This document shows positions 28,730 through 36,807 of a stretch of 64,000 nt of DNA, piece after piece. Each line of letters opens with the position of its first letter. Positions within the stretch are counted from its first letter, which is position 1. The stretch comes from an uncultured Lacinutrix sp. (GTDB lineage: Bacteria; Bacteroidota; Bacteroidia; Flavobacteriales; Flavobacteriaceae), in assembly GCF_947500605.1 (NCBI RefSeq), contig NZ_CANMSJ010000008.1:62001-126000 (forward strand), written 5' to 3'. The notes below the pieces were generated by a model that saw only the letters and a list, made by a program, of their open reading frames with translations, had not been told where the DNA came from and did not search any database. The position numbers and the translations under genes are program-made.

Positions 28730-29255
28730 TCTTAGTGAAAACGTACAATTAGAAACTGTTACTATAAACTCTCATTTAAATTTAGTTGAACTAATCCATC
28801 GTATTTATCCTCCAGCTTACAAGCATTTATGGCAAAATGAAGATTGTAGTTTTTATGTCAATACGTTTTACAACATAGCAAACTTAAAACTAGAACTAAG
28901 CAATAAAAATGCTGAATATTATTTTATAATCTACAAAAACAAACCTGTAGGGATTTGTAGGATACAGTTTAATGAGCCTTTAAACAACTTTAAAAATGGA
29001 ACCTACATTCATAGAATGTATTTAGGCGTCGAAGCTCAAGGAAAAGGAGTTGCAAAAACCATTTTTAATTGGATTGAAACAAGAGCTAAAGAAAAAAACA
29101 ACACTTTTTTGTGGCTAAAAGCAATGGATACGCAGGAACAGGCTATAAAATTCTACACAAAAAAACACTTTAAAATAACAGGTAAAACAAGTTTAGATTT
29201 CGATTTACTACACAAGCCATTAAGAGGAATGTTAATAATGAGTAAGGAAATATAA
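28722..29255 (+). CDS. GNAT family N-acetyltransferase
   Basis: 177 residues with TTG start at 28722, overlapping the phosphatase by eight bases; no ATG exists near the family start. Acetyl-CoA motif A is HRMYLGVEAQGKGVAKTIFNW, with Q-x-x-G-x-G/A. Motif B follows in TFLWLKAMDTQEQAIKFYTKKHF, giving the usual N/D-x-x-A-x-x-F-Y-x-x-x-G/H-F. Substrate unknown. Confidence 0.88.
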   Translation: MINLSENVQLETVTINSHLNLVELIHRIYPPAYKHLWQNEDCSFYVNTFYNIANLKLELSNKNAEYYFIIYKNKPVGICRIQFNEPLNNFKNGTYIHRMYLGVEAQGKGVAKTIFNWIETRAKEKNNTFLWLKAMDTQEQAIKFYTKKHFKITGKTSLDFDLLHKPLRGMLIMSKEI

Positions 29256-29298
29256 TATTTCTTTTAAAACAGTTAAAAATGATTAGTTTTGTATCATA

Positions 29299-29760
29299 AT
29301 GCAGAAAAAAGTAAACATACTAAACAAGAAGGCGAGATTTCAATACGAGATATTAGACAAATATTCGGCTGGAATTGTTTTAACAGGTACAGAAATTAAA
29401 TCTATTCGAGATAGCAAAGCTTCTATTGCCGAAAGTTTTTGTGAATTTAACGAAAAAGGAGAGCTATTTGTAATTAACATGACGATTCAAGAATATGTTT
29501 ATGGTAATTATTATAATCACGCACCAAAAGCAGAGCGTAAATTACTTTTAAATAAAAAGGAATTAAAAAAACTTGAAAAGGAAGTAACAAATTCAGGTTT
29601 AACTATTATTCCACTTCGTTTATTTCTAAATGAAAAAGGATACGCTAAAATAGACATCGCTTTAGCAAAAGGTAAAAAGCTATACGATAAGCGTGAAACA
29701 ATTAAAGATCGCGATAACAAACGTGATTTAGCACGTATAAAAAAAGATCATAATAACTAA
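29299..29760 (+). CDS. smpB: SsrA-binding protein SmpB
   Basis: Binds tmRNA for trans-translation rescue of stalled ribosomes. 153 residues. Hallmarks: [59 protein letters not shown], and the basic C-terminal tail [20 protein letters not shown]. Complete. Eleven bases before the subtilase gene. The tmRNA gene is not in the window. Confidence 0.97.
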   Translation: MQKKVNILNKKARFQYEILDKYSAGIVLTGTEIKSIRDSKASIAESFCEFNEKGELFVINMTIQEYVYGNYYNHAPKAERKLLLNKKELKKLEKEVTNSGLTIIPLRLFLNEKGYAKIDIALAKGKKLYDKRETIKDRDNKRDLARIKKDHNN

Positions 29761-29771
29761 ACTCAAAGCGT

Positions 29772-31403
29772 ATGTTAAGGACTTTTAATAAAACACGCAT
29801 AGTATTTGTTTTCGCCTTATTATTAGCAACATTAACAAGTTGGGCTCAAACCAATAAAGAGTTTAGTCGTTTTTACTTTAAATTAAGTTCAGAATTAGAA
29901 TTCTCTTCACCTAAAGCCGTATTAAATCATTCTGAATTAGTCAATTTAAACGAAAACTATGTGTTTGAAATTAATAATGCCTACGGATTTACAAAAGCTA
30001 AAATTGAAAACCTAAGTCGGTTATCTAAAACCAATTTCACTTTAAAAAACACCTTTAGAATAGAAGGCCTTTTTACAGAATCTGAAAAAGAATCTTTTCT
30101 TGAAACCTTAAAAAACACAGACCAATTACTTTACGCGTATAGTGCTAGAACAACACCTATTGCTCCTCCACATGATATTGCTCCTATAACAAATAATTTA
30201 GAAAACACACAAGACTACATAGAGTCTGATCCAGGTCATAATATAAGGTATGCATGGAACAATGGCGTTAATGGAGCAGGAATAAATATTAGAGCAATTG
30301 AATATGGTGTTAACCTAAACCATGAAGAGTTAGATCACACTAATACTTCTCTTCCTCCTAACACTACCATAAACGCTAGTATTATAAATACTAGTTATAC
30401 AGAGCATGGTACTAGCGTAGCTGGTATTATAATTGCAAATAAAGGAACTTATGGAATAAGCGGTCTAGCACATGGTGCAAACGAATATATTTTATATCCA
30501 GAATGGACAGAAGAATATGATTATAATCGCGTTTTAGCAACTTCTAACGCTGTTGCAAATTCTACTGCTGGAGATCTAATTATTTACGAAATGCAAACTT
30601 ATGGACAAAATGATAATTTTGTTCTTGCTGAATATGAACAAGCCATTTGGGATCTTACAAAAGCGGCCACAGATGCAGGAATAGTAATAGTTGCAGCAGC
30701 AGGAAATGGAAGTGAAGACTTAGATGACCCTTTTTACAACAACTACCATGCAAGAGGAGACAGTGGCGCTATAATAGTTGGAGCAGGAATTGGGAATACA
30801 AATCATGCTCCAAGCTCTATTTCAACTTATGGTTCACGCGTAAACATTCAGTCTTGGGGAACTGGAGCATCTACCATTGGATACTACCAATGGGTTTCTA
30901 CAAATTATGGAGATGATTTTAATCAAAGCTATATAACAAACTTTAATGGCACAAGTTCTGCAACTGCAATCATAGGAGGTTTTACAGCTGTTCTACAATC
31001 TTATGCGTTAGCGCAAACTGGAAACTATTCGACCTCACAAGAATTAAGAACGTTAATGGTTAATACTGGTATCCCACAAGGCTCTGGTAATAACATTGGT
31101 CCATTTCCTAATATGCAAGCTGCTATGTTGTCTTTAGACAATACCTTAAGTGTCGACTCTAAAAGTGTTTCAAATTTTATAATGTATCCAAACCCTACTA
31201 ATGGTGTTTTAAATATTAATTTAAATAGTTTTAATAACGCCGTAAGTTTAGAGATTCATAATTTATTAGGACAGCAAGTGTTTACTACTAATTTAACCAA
31301 AAGTAATAGCCGTATTTCTGTTAACAATCTTTCTAAAGGATTATATCTAGTAACGGTAAAAACGAGTAACACTTTAACTACCAAAAAACTAATAATTAAT
31401 TAA
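29772..31403 (+). CDS. Secreted S8 (subtilisin-like) protease with T9SS sorting domain
   Basis: 543 residues: signal peptide ending SWAQ, a propeptide of about 130 residues, an S8 domain, and a T9SS type A sorting domain at the C-terminus (about 470-543: SNFIMYPNPTNGVLNINL, SKGLYLVTVKTSN). Catalytic motifs: the usual Asp is Glu in AIEYGVNLNHEE (about 177), His in EHGTSVAGI (about 212), oxyanion Asn in AAAGNGSE (about 312), and Ser in FNGTSSATA (about 395). The Glu variant with 'EYG' is known among Bacteroidota S8 proteases. Exported by Sec, then by the T9SS to the surface or medium. Confidence 0.92.
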   Translation: MLRTFNKTRIVFVFALLLATLTSWAQTNKEFSRFYFKLSSELEFSSPKAVLNHSELVNLNENYVFEINNAYGFTKAKIENLSRLSKTNFTLKNTFRIEGLFTESEKESFLETLKNTDQLLYAYSARTTPIAPPHDIAPITNNLENTQDYIESDPGHNIRYAWNNGVNGAGINIRAIEYGVNLNHEELDHTNTSLPPNTTINASIINTSYTEHGTSVAGIIIANKGTYGISGLAHGANEYILYPEWTEEYDYNRVLATSNAVANSTAGDLIIYEMQTYGQNDNFVLAEYEQAIWDLTKAATDAGIVIVAAAGNGSEDLDDPFYNNYHARGDSGAIIVGAGIGNTNHAPSSISTYGSRVNIQSWGTGASTIGYYQWVSTNYGDDFNQSYITNFNGTSSATAIIGGFTAVLQSYALAQTGNYSTSQELRTLMVNTGIPQGSGNNIGPFPNMQAAMLSLDNTLSVDSKSVSNFIMYPNPTNGVLNINLNSFNNAVSLEIHNLLGQQVFTTNLTKSNSRISVNNLSKGLYLVTVKTSNTLTTKKLIIN

Positions 31404-31514
31404 AGTTCCGTTAAAACTAAAACCTTAATTGTTTATTTTATTTAAGTTTGGTTAATCTACAGGCAACCATTTTACAAAAAATTGCGTCTATAGTAATAAA
31501 ACCAACCTTTAAAT

Positions 31515-33983
31515 ATGAATAAATACCAACTACTCTGCCTTTCGTTTATTATTGCAAATTTTTCGTTTGCACAAATTACTGGAAACGTAACCTCCAACAC
31601 TTCCGAAACGCTTCCTTTTGTTAATGTTTATTTAAATGACACCTATACAGGAACAACTACAAATGAAGAAGGCAATTACACTTTAGACATTTCTAAAACA
31701 GGAGACTACACTATTGTTTTTCAATATTTAGGTTTTAAAACACTTAAAAAAGAGGTTTCTATTACGTCTTTTCCATATGTTCTAGATGTTAAGCTTATTG
31801 ATGAAAATATTACACTAAGTGAAGTAGTAATCAATTCCGAAGAAAATCCTGCAAATGAAATTATAAGAAATACCATTGCAAAACGTAAAGACGTTTTAGA
31901 AAAACTAAGTGAATACAAAGCCAATTTCTATTCTCGCGGACTTATAAAAATTAAAGGTGCTCCTAAAAAAGTATTTGGTCAAGATGTTGACGAAATGTTA
32001 GATGTAGCATTAGACTCTACAAGAAGTGGTATTATTTATTTATCTGAAACTATCTCGGAAATTGAATATAAAAAACCTAGACGTTTAAAAGAGAAAATTT
32101 TAGCATCCAAAGTGAGTGGAGACTCTAATGGATTTAGTTTTAACAACGCTTCAGATGTAGATTACAACTTTTACGACAACACAATAGAACTTGAAAACAA
32201 TGTAATTTCTCCAATTGCAGATTATGCTTTTAATTATTACAAATACAAGCTTGAAGGTACTTTTTATGATAACAACAATAACCTCATCAATAAAATACTT
32301 ATCACACCAAAACGCGATAACGATGCCGCTTTTTCAGGTTACATTTACATTGTAGAAGACCAATGGGTAATTTATGCAGCAGACGTTAGTATTACTGGAA
32401 AAAGATCAGGAATACCACCTATAGATGTCTTTAAAATAAAACAAACCTTTTCCTTTTCGGAAACCGATTCTGTTTGGGCTTTAATTTCGCAAACGCTCGA
32501 TTTTAAATATGGCCTTTTTGGTTTTAATGGAGAAGGCAGATATACTTCTGTTTATAGCAATTATAATTTTACACCGGGATTTAGTGATAAAAACTTTACT
32601 AGAGAAGTTTTGTCTTTCGAAGAAAATTCTAATAAAAAAGACTCACTTTTTTGGGATGCAAAACGTCCTGTGCCTTTAACTATTGAAGAATCTACAGACT
32701 ACCTTAAAAAGGACAGTATCCAATTGATTAAAGAGTCTAAACCTTATTTAGATTCTATCGATAAAAAGCACAACACTTTTAAACTGGGAGATATTTTAGG
32801 CGGTTACAGTTACCAAAACTCTCATAAAGACTATCGTTTTAGCATAGATTCTCCAATTGAGAAGATATCGTTTAACACCGTACAAGGCTGGAACGGAACT
32901 CTTGGTATGCGTTACACTAAAAATTACGACGAGTACAAACGTTATTTTAGTGTTTCTGGAGATGTTAATTATGGAGAAGCAGACGATCGCTTACGCGGAA
33001 CAATTAATGCTCGCTATAAATTCAATAGTACTAACAATCGTTATATCTCTTTATCTGGAGGTGTAAAAACGGAACAATTTAATAGCTCTAACCCTATTTC
33101 TAAAACAGAAAACCTTGTAAGCACACTTATTTTTGAAGATAATTATATGAAGCTTTACGATAGAAGTTTTGTACAAGGGCAATATTACCAAGAAATTATT
33201 AATGGTGTTAGATTAAATTCTGTATTAGGTTTCGAACGTAGAAAGGCATTATTTAATAATTCGGATTATGTATTGGTTAACGAAGTTAGAGATGCTTACA
33301 CAAGCAATAATCCTTTAGACGAAACCGATTTCACCTCAAAACCATTTAACACGCACAACATTGCAAAGCTTAATGTAAATGCAACAATTAATTTTGCTCA
33401 AGACTATTTAAGCTATCCAGATGGTAAATACAACATCCCTAACAGCAAGTACCCAACACTTACTTTAGGTTACGAAAAAGGTTTTGCTGCAACAGATTCT
33501 AATTATAATTTCGACCAATTTAAAGCCCGATTAAGACAACGTATAGATATTGGTAACAAGGGTGAATTTGAATACAATGCACAAGGTGGTCTTTTTGCAA
33601 ATGCAGATAATATTGCTTTTATGGATTACCACCACTTTAATGGTAACCAAACCAATGTAAAGCTAGACGGTTCTTATTTATACTCGTTTAAAAACCTACC
33701 TTACTATGGACTAAGTACAAACGATAGCTATGCAGAACTGCATACCGAATATCGTTTTAATGGTTATATATTAAACAAGATTCCATTAATAAATAAACTA
33801 AACTTTAATCTTATTTTAGGCGCTAAAGCTGCGTTTACTCAAGAGAATAAACCGTATTCGGAATATTCTATTGGTGTAGATAATATTGGATTTGGTAAAT
33901 TTAGATTCTTACGTGTGGATTATGTACGTTCGTACCAAAGTGGTTTTATTAACGATGCTGTTATGTTCGGGATTAGTCTTTAA
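31515..33983 (+). CDS. Outer-membrane DUF5686 protein with CarboxypepD-like N-terminal domain
   Basis: 822 residues, signal peptide ending in SFAQ. Residues about 20-105 form a CarboxypepD_reg-like beta sandwich (ITGNVTSNTSETLPFVNVYL, GTTTNEEGNYTLDI, LSEVVINS), and the rest fits DUF5686: NPANEIIRNTIAKRKDV, YKANFYSRG..., SGDSNGFSFNNASDVDYNFYDN. The C-terminal 350 residues show alternating aromatic strands of a beta-barrel. These proteins resemble TonB-dependent receptors but lack a plug. Role unknown, often upregulated with envelope functions. Complete. Confidence 0.85.
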   Translation: MNKYQLLCLSFIIANFSFAQITGNVTSNTSETLPFVNVYLNDTYTGTTTNEEGNYTLDISKTGDYTIVFQYLGFKTLKKEVSITSFPYVLDVKLIDENITLSEVVINSEENPANEIIRNTIAKRKDVLEKLSEYKANFYSRGLIKIKGAPKKVFGQDVDEMLDVALDSTRSGIIYLSETISEIEYKKPRRLKEKILASKVSGDSNGFSFNNASDVDYNFYDNTIELENNVISPIADYAFNYYKYKLEGTFYDNNNNLINKILITPKRDNDAAFSGYIYIVEDQWVIYAADVSITGKRSGIPPIDVFKIKQTFSFSETDSVWALISQTLDFKYGLFGFNGEGRYTSVYSNYNFTPGFSDKNFTREVLSFEENSNKKDSLFWDAKRPVPLTIEESTDYLKKDSIQLIKESKPYLDSIDKKHNTFKLGDILGGYSYQNSHKDYRFSIDSPIEKISFNTVQGWNGTLGMRYTKNYDEYKRYFSVSGDVNYGEADDRLRGTINARYKFNSTNNRYISLSGGVKTEQFNSSNPISKTENLVSTLIFEDNYMKLYDRSFVQGQYYQEIINGVRLNSVLGFERRKALFNNSDYVLVNEVRDAYTSNNPLDETDFTSKPFNTHNIAKLNVNATINFAQDYLSYPDGKYNIPNSKYPTLTLGYEKGFAATDSNYNFDQFKARLRQRIDIGNKGEFEYNAQGGLFANADNIAFMDYHHFNGNQTNVKLDGSYLYSFKNLPYYGLSTNDSYAELHTEYRFNGYILNKIPLINKLNFNLILGAKAAFTQENKPYSEYSIGVDNIGFGKFRFLRVDYVRSYQSGFINDAVMFGISL

Positions 33984-34040
33984 CTTATTACTAAGTAAAC
34001 AGTAATCCTCTATCATAAAACTAACTTAACTTTAGAAAAA

Positions 34041-34622
34041 TTGAGCACCAATAAGTACATGGAAATAAATCAAATTATTGATAACATATATCCACTACCT
34101 ACTAAATCGAAAGATTTAATAAAGCAGTCGATAATTGAAACTAAACTTCCAAAAGGACATATTTTATTTAAAGCAAATAAAGTTGAAACCAGTATTTATT
34201 TTATCAAAAAAGGAATAGCAAGAGCTTATGCTTATTCAGATGAAAATGAGATAACATTTTGGTTTGGTAAAGAAGGTGCTCCTATTGTTTCTATGAAAAG
34301 CTATGTCAATAATGAAAAAGGATACGAAGATGTAGAGTTATTGGAAGATTGCGAGCTTTATGAGTTAAAAATAGAACAATTACAAAAGCTTTTTTTAGAA
34401 GACATTGAAATTGCTAATTGGGGACGTAAATTTGCGGAATTAGAACTTATAAAATCCGAAGAACGCCTTATTGCCTTACAGTTCAACACTGCAACCCAAA
34501 GATATTTAGCGCTTCTTAAAAATTATCCTAGCATTATACAGCGCGTGCAGTTATCTCATGTTGCCTCCTATTTAGGTATTACTCAAGTGAGTTTAAGTAG
34601 AATTAGAGCGAATATAAAATAA
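34041..34622 (+). CDS. Crp/Fnr family transcriptional regulator
   Basis: 193 residues. cNMP-binding-like domain at the N-terminus (LPKGHILFKANKVETSIYFIKKGIARAYAY split: LPKGHILFKA / SIYFIKKG), with ENEITFWFGKEGAPIVSMKSY and a C-terminal helix-turn-helix (VQLSHVASYLGITQVSLSRI). Typical Bacteroidota Crp/Fnr proteins with no cysteine cluster, so no Fe-S sensing. A TTG at 34041 or the ATG at 34059 (MEINQI) are both possible starts. The regulator is 145 bases ahead of the PfpI-ACT-SMR genes, which suggests local control. Confidence 0.9.
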   Translation: MSTNKYMEINQIIDNIYPLPTKSKDLIKQSIIETKLPKGHILFKANKVETSIYFIKKGIARAYAYSDENEITFWFGKEGAPIVSMKSYVNNEKGYEDVELLEDCELYELKIEQLQKLFLEDIEIANWGRKFAELELIKSEERLIALQFNTATQRYLALLKNYPSIIQRVQLSHVASYLGITQVSLSRIRANIK

Positions 34623-34734
34623 ATTTCGTTTTTATCATTTGTTAAATAGTTTCTTCAAAATGTTTAAGATTTTTGCTCTGTAATATTATTCTTTGTTAGG
34701 GATGATAAATTCATCTTTTAATAAATTAAGAATA

Positions 34735-34767
34735 ATCTAAAAACTAATTTTAAAACACATTTTAGAT
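34735..34767. promoter_or_regulatory. Inverted repeat abutting the PfpI start codon
   Basis: ATCTAAAA (34735-34742) and TTTTAGAT (34760-34767) are perfect 8-bp arms with a 17-nt loop; the second arm ends at the ATG (34768). It may be an operator or may hide the start in the mRNA. Confidence 0.4.
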
Positions 34768-35586
34768 ATGCTAAATAAGACAAAAATTAAAGCACTATTT
34801 TTTCTTTTATCATTTACAGCTTTACTATCAAGTTGTAATAATAAAAACAATGCGGTAAAACCAACTGTAAAAACAGAAACTACAAAAAGCAATGCATTAA
34901 AAAAGATACTATTTGTAGTTACAAGCCACAATGAAAAAGGAAATACTGGTGAAAAAACAGGTTATTATTTAGGCGAAGTTTCTCATCCTTGGGACGTATT
35001 ACATTCCGCTGGTTACGAAATAGATTTTGTTAGCCCAAAAGGAGGAAAAGCACCTGTAGATGCTTTTGATATGACTGATGCTATCAACAAGAAATTTTGG
35101 GATAACGAAGAGTATCGTAATAAAATTGAAAACACAAAAACACCTAGCCAAGTAAACCCGGAAGATTATGTAGCAATCCATTACGCAGGTGGACATGGTG
35201 CTATGTGGGATTTTGCAGATAATACAGAAATAGCAGAAATAGCAAAGCAAATTTATGAAAACAACGGTGTAGTAAGTGCTGTTTGTCATGGACCTGCAGG
35301 AATTGTAAACATAAAATTAAGTAACGGATTGTATCTTGTAGATGGTAAAAAAGTAAACGCGTTTACAAACGAAGAAGAGGTTAAAGTAAAATTAGAAGAT
35401 GTAGTTCCGTTTTTACTAGAAGATAAATTAACAGAACGCGGTGCTATTTTCGAAAAATCTGCACCTTTTACAGCACATGTAGTTACAGACCAAAGATTAG
35501 TAACTGGTCAAAACCCACAATCTGCACACAGTGTTGGAAAAGCGACTTTAAATGAATTACAAAAACTAGATAAAAACACTAAATAA
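34768..35586 (+). CDS. DJ-1/PfpI family lipoprotein (type 1 GATase-like)
   Basis: 272 residues with lipoprotein signal FLLSFTALLSSC. DJ-1/PfpI fold: KKILFVVTSHNEKGNTG at the start, YEIDFVSPKGGKAPVD, the nucleophile elbow SAVCHGPAGIVN with the reactive Cys and adjacent His, and the C-terminal RLVTGQNPQSAHSVG motif. This Hsp31/ThiJ-like group includes glyoxalase III-type and chaperone members; periplasmic location here is unusual, since most are cytosolic. First of a series with ACT and SMR genes, three of which start within 16 bases of the previous stop. Confidence 0.87.
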   Translation: MLNKTKIKALFFLLSFTALLSSCNNKNNAVKPTVKTETTKSNALKKILFVVTSHNEKGNTGEKTGYYLGEVSHPWDVLHSAGYEIDFVSPKGGKAPVDAFDMTDAINKKFWDNEEYRNKIENTKTPSQVNPEDYVAIHYAGGHGAMWDFADNTEIAEIAKQIYENNGVVSAVCHGPAGIVNIKLSNGLYLVDGKKVNAFTNEEEVKVKLEDVVPFLLEDKLTERGAIFEKSAPFTAHVVTDQRLVTGQNPQSAHSVGKATLNELQKLDKNTK

Positions 35587-35979
35587 ATGAGCGGAGAAAC
35601 GAAATTAGACGTCCTTTTAAAGTCTATGAAACCAAAACATAATGTTGGTGAATTTGTGTTTTGTAAAACTGATGATTTGGAACAAATAAACCTGAACCAA
35701 ATTGTTATGTCTTTTAAAGAAGAAGAAAGCACCACTATTATTGCTAAAAAGGAAGTTGCAGACCAACTAAACTTAGACTATTCTTTTGTGGCTTCATGGA
35801 TTACACTTACCGTACATTCCTCTTTAGAAGCCATTGGTTTAACAGCTGCTTTTTCGAATGCGTTATCCCATAACGGAATTAGCTGCAATGTTGTTGCTGC
35901 TTATTATCACGATCACATTTTTGTAGATACAAAAGACACTGAAAAAGCAATGGAAGTTTTAAATGCATTTTCAAAATAA
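35587..35979 (+). CDS. ACT domain protein (DUF2241-like)
   Basis: 130 residues made of two ACT-like halves: residues about 1-62 (LDVLLKSMKPKHNVGEFVFC, QIVMSFKEEESTTIIAKKE) and 63-130 (SWITLTVHSSLEAIGLTAAF, GISCNVVAAYYHDHIFVD). The CDLLRSLEPKLNPGEYVF-like N-terminus and the 'DHIFV' end are typical of the YkkA/DUF2241-ACT_7 proteins, which probably bind amino acids. It starts immediately after the PfpI stop. Confidence 0.85.
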   Translation: MSGETKLDVLLKSMKPKHNVGEFVFCKTDDLEQINLNQIVMSFKEEESTTIIAKKEVADQLNLDYSFVASWITLTVHSSLEAIGLTAAFSNALSHNGISCNVVAAYYHDHIFVDTKDTEKAMEVLNAFSK

Positions 35980-35994
35980 AGAAATTAATTACAA

Positions 35995-36321
35995 ATGAAT
36001 TGGATACTATTAATAATAGCCGGACTTTTTGAAGTTGCTTTTGCTGCTTGCCTTGGCAAAGCTAAAGAAGCTACAGGAAGCGAGTCAACATATTGGTACA
36101 TTGGCTTTTTTGTTTGCGTAGCTATAAGTATGCTTCTTCTTTTAAAAGCAACACAACAATTACCTATTGGTACAGCATATGCGGTTTGGACAGGTATTGG
36201 AGCTGTAGGAACTGTGTTGGTTGGAATTTTTGTTTTTAAAGAACCTGCCACATTATGGCGACTATTTTTTATTACTACATTAATTATCTCAATTGTAGGA
36301 CTTAAAGCTGTTTCAGAATAA
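35995..36321 (+). CDS. Small multidrug resistance family transporter, Gdx/SugE type
   Basis: 108 residues with four membrane helices. The conserved Glu for drug/proton coupling is in the first helix (LFEVAFA, Glu about 14). The motif GTAYAVWTGIGAVGT and W-T-G-I-G-A are characteristic of SMR. The subtype marker (SugE/Gdx sequence, with FEVAFAACLGKA) suggests guanidinium export, but quaternary ammonium cannot be excluded. No guanidine riboswitch is visible upstream. Sixteen bases after the ACT gene, so in one operon. Confidence 0.88.
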   Translation: MNWILLIIAGLFEVAFAACLGKAKEATGSESTYWYIGFFVCVAISMLLLLKATQQLPIGTAYAVWTGIGAVGTVLVGIFVFKEPATLWRLFFITTLIISIVGLKAVSE

Positions 36322-36360
36322 ATAGTATAGAATAAAAAAAAGAGTTAATTTATACCAGAG

Positions 36361-36389
36361 AAAAGGTTTTATAAAAACAGGAACCTTTT
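36361..36389 (+). promoter_or_regulatory. Hairpin before a 58-aa gene
   Basis: AAAAGGTT (36361-36368) and AACCTTTT (36382-36389) are perfect 8-bp arms. With only one T after it, it is better read as an mRNA hairpin than as a strong terminator. Confidence 0.35.
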
Positions 36390-36412
36390 GTTGAAACTTA
36401 TAAAATTGAACA

Positions 36413-36589
36413 ATGAAAAAGACACTTCCATTAATAGTAATTATTGCAAGTGTCATTTTATTGCTTGTAAATTATATAATGTCTGATTATATAAACCGTG
36501 GATTTTGGCTATCCACATTATCTAGTGCATTGATAATAGTCTCTATGGCGTTAACTATTAAAGCAAATAAAGATCAAGACAAAGATTAA
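36413..36589 (+). CDS. 58-residue membrane protein, unknown function
   Basis: A small open frame with ATG at 36413 and TAA at 36587-36589. It encodes two hydrophobic helices (LPLIVIIASVILLLVNYIM and FWLSTLSSALIIVSMALTI) and a charged end KANKDQDKD. The hydrophobic pattern and the charge distribution are those of real tiny membrane proteins and codon use matches neighbours. No family recognised. It continues the SMR operon on the same strand. Confidence 0.55.
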   Translation: MKKTLPLIVIIASVILLLVNYIMSDYINRGFWLSTLSSALIIVSMALTIKANKDQDKD

Positions 36590-36618
36590 TAATTATCTCT
36601 TAACATATTTAAAACACT

Positions 36619-36807
36619 ATGTCCAAAAAAGTTAAATCTATAATAACAGGCGGCCTATTTGGAGGTATTGTTTATGCAAGTATTATGGCTGGATTTGACT
36701 ATGCTGATGGTGAAAATTTTAAAATATGACGGTTTTTAATTCATGCTTTAATTTTTGGTTTTTTTATGGGATGCATGACGTTTTACAACCTTAAAAAAAA
36801 TAATTAA
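36619..36807 (+). pseudogene. Small two-span membrane protein gene interrupted by TGA
   Basis: A 62-codon frame beginning MSKKVKSIITGGLFGGIVYA and ending with CMTFYNLKKNN, stop TAA at 36805-36807. At 36727-36729 the codon is TGA. Both halves look like one protein: TM helix before and FLIHALIFGFFMGCMTF after it. A single G-to-A change of TGG (Trp) would explain it; KI-W-RFLIHALIFG is a plausible original. It could be a pseudogene, a readthrough or a base-call error. Its last bases overlap the convergent CoA transferase stop. Confidence 0.6.

Noticed and set aside
34999-35289. 96-codon open frame opposite the PfpI gene
   Set aside because: Lies fully inside a conserved CDS, with low-complexity Cys/Phe-rich translation.
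35900-36000. Guanidine riboswitch before the SMR gene
   Set aside because: Only 15 bases separate it from the ACT gene and no conserved ACGG/ykkC-type structure is present.
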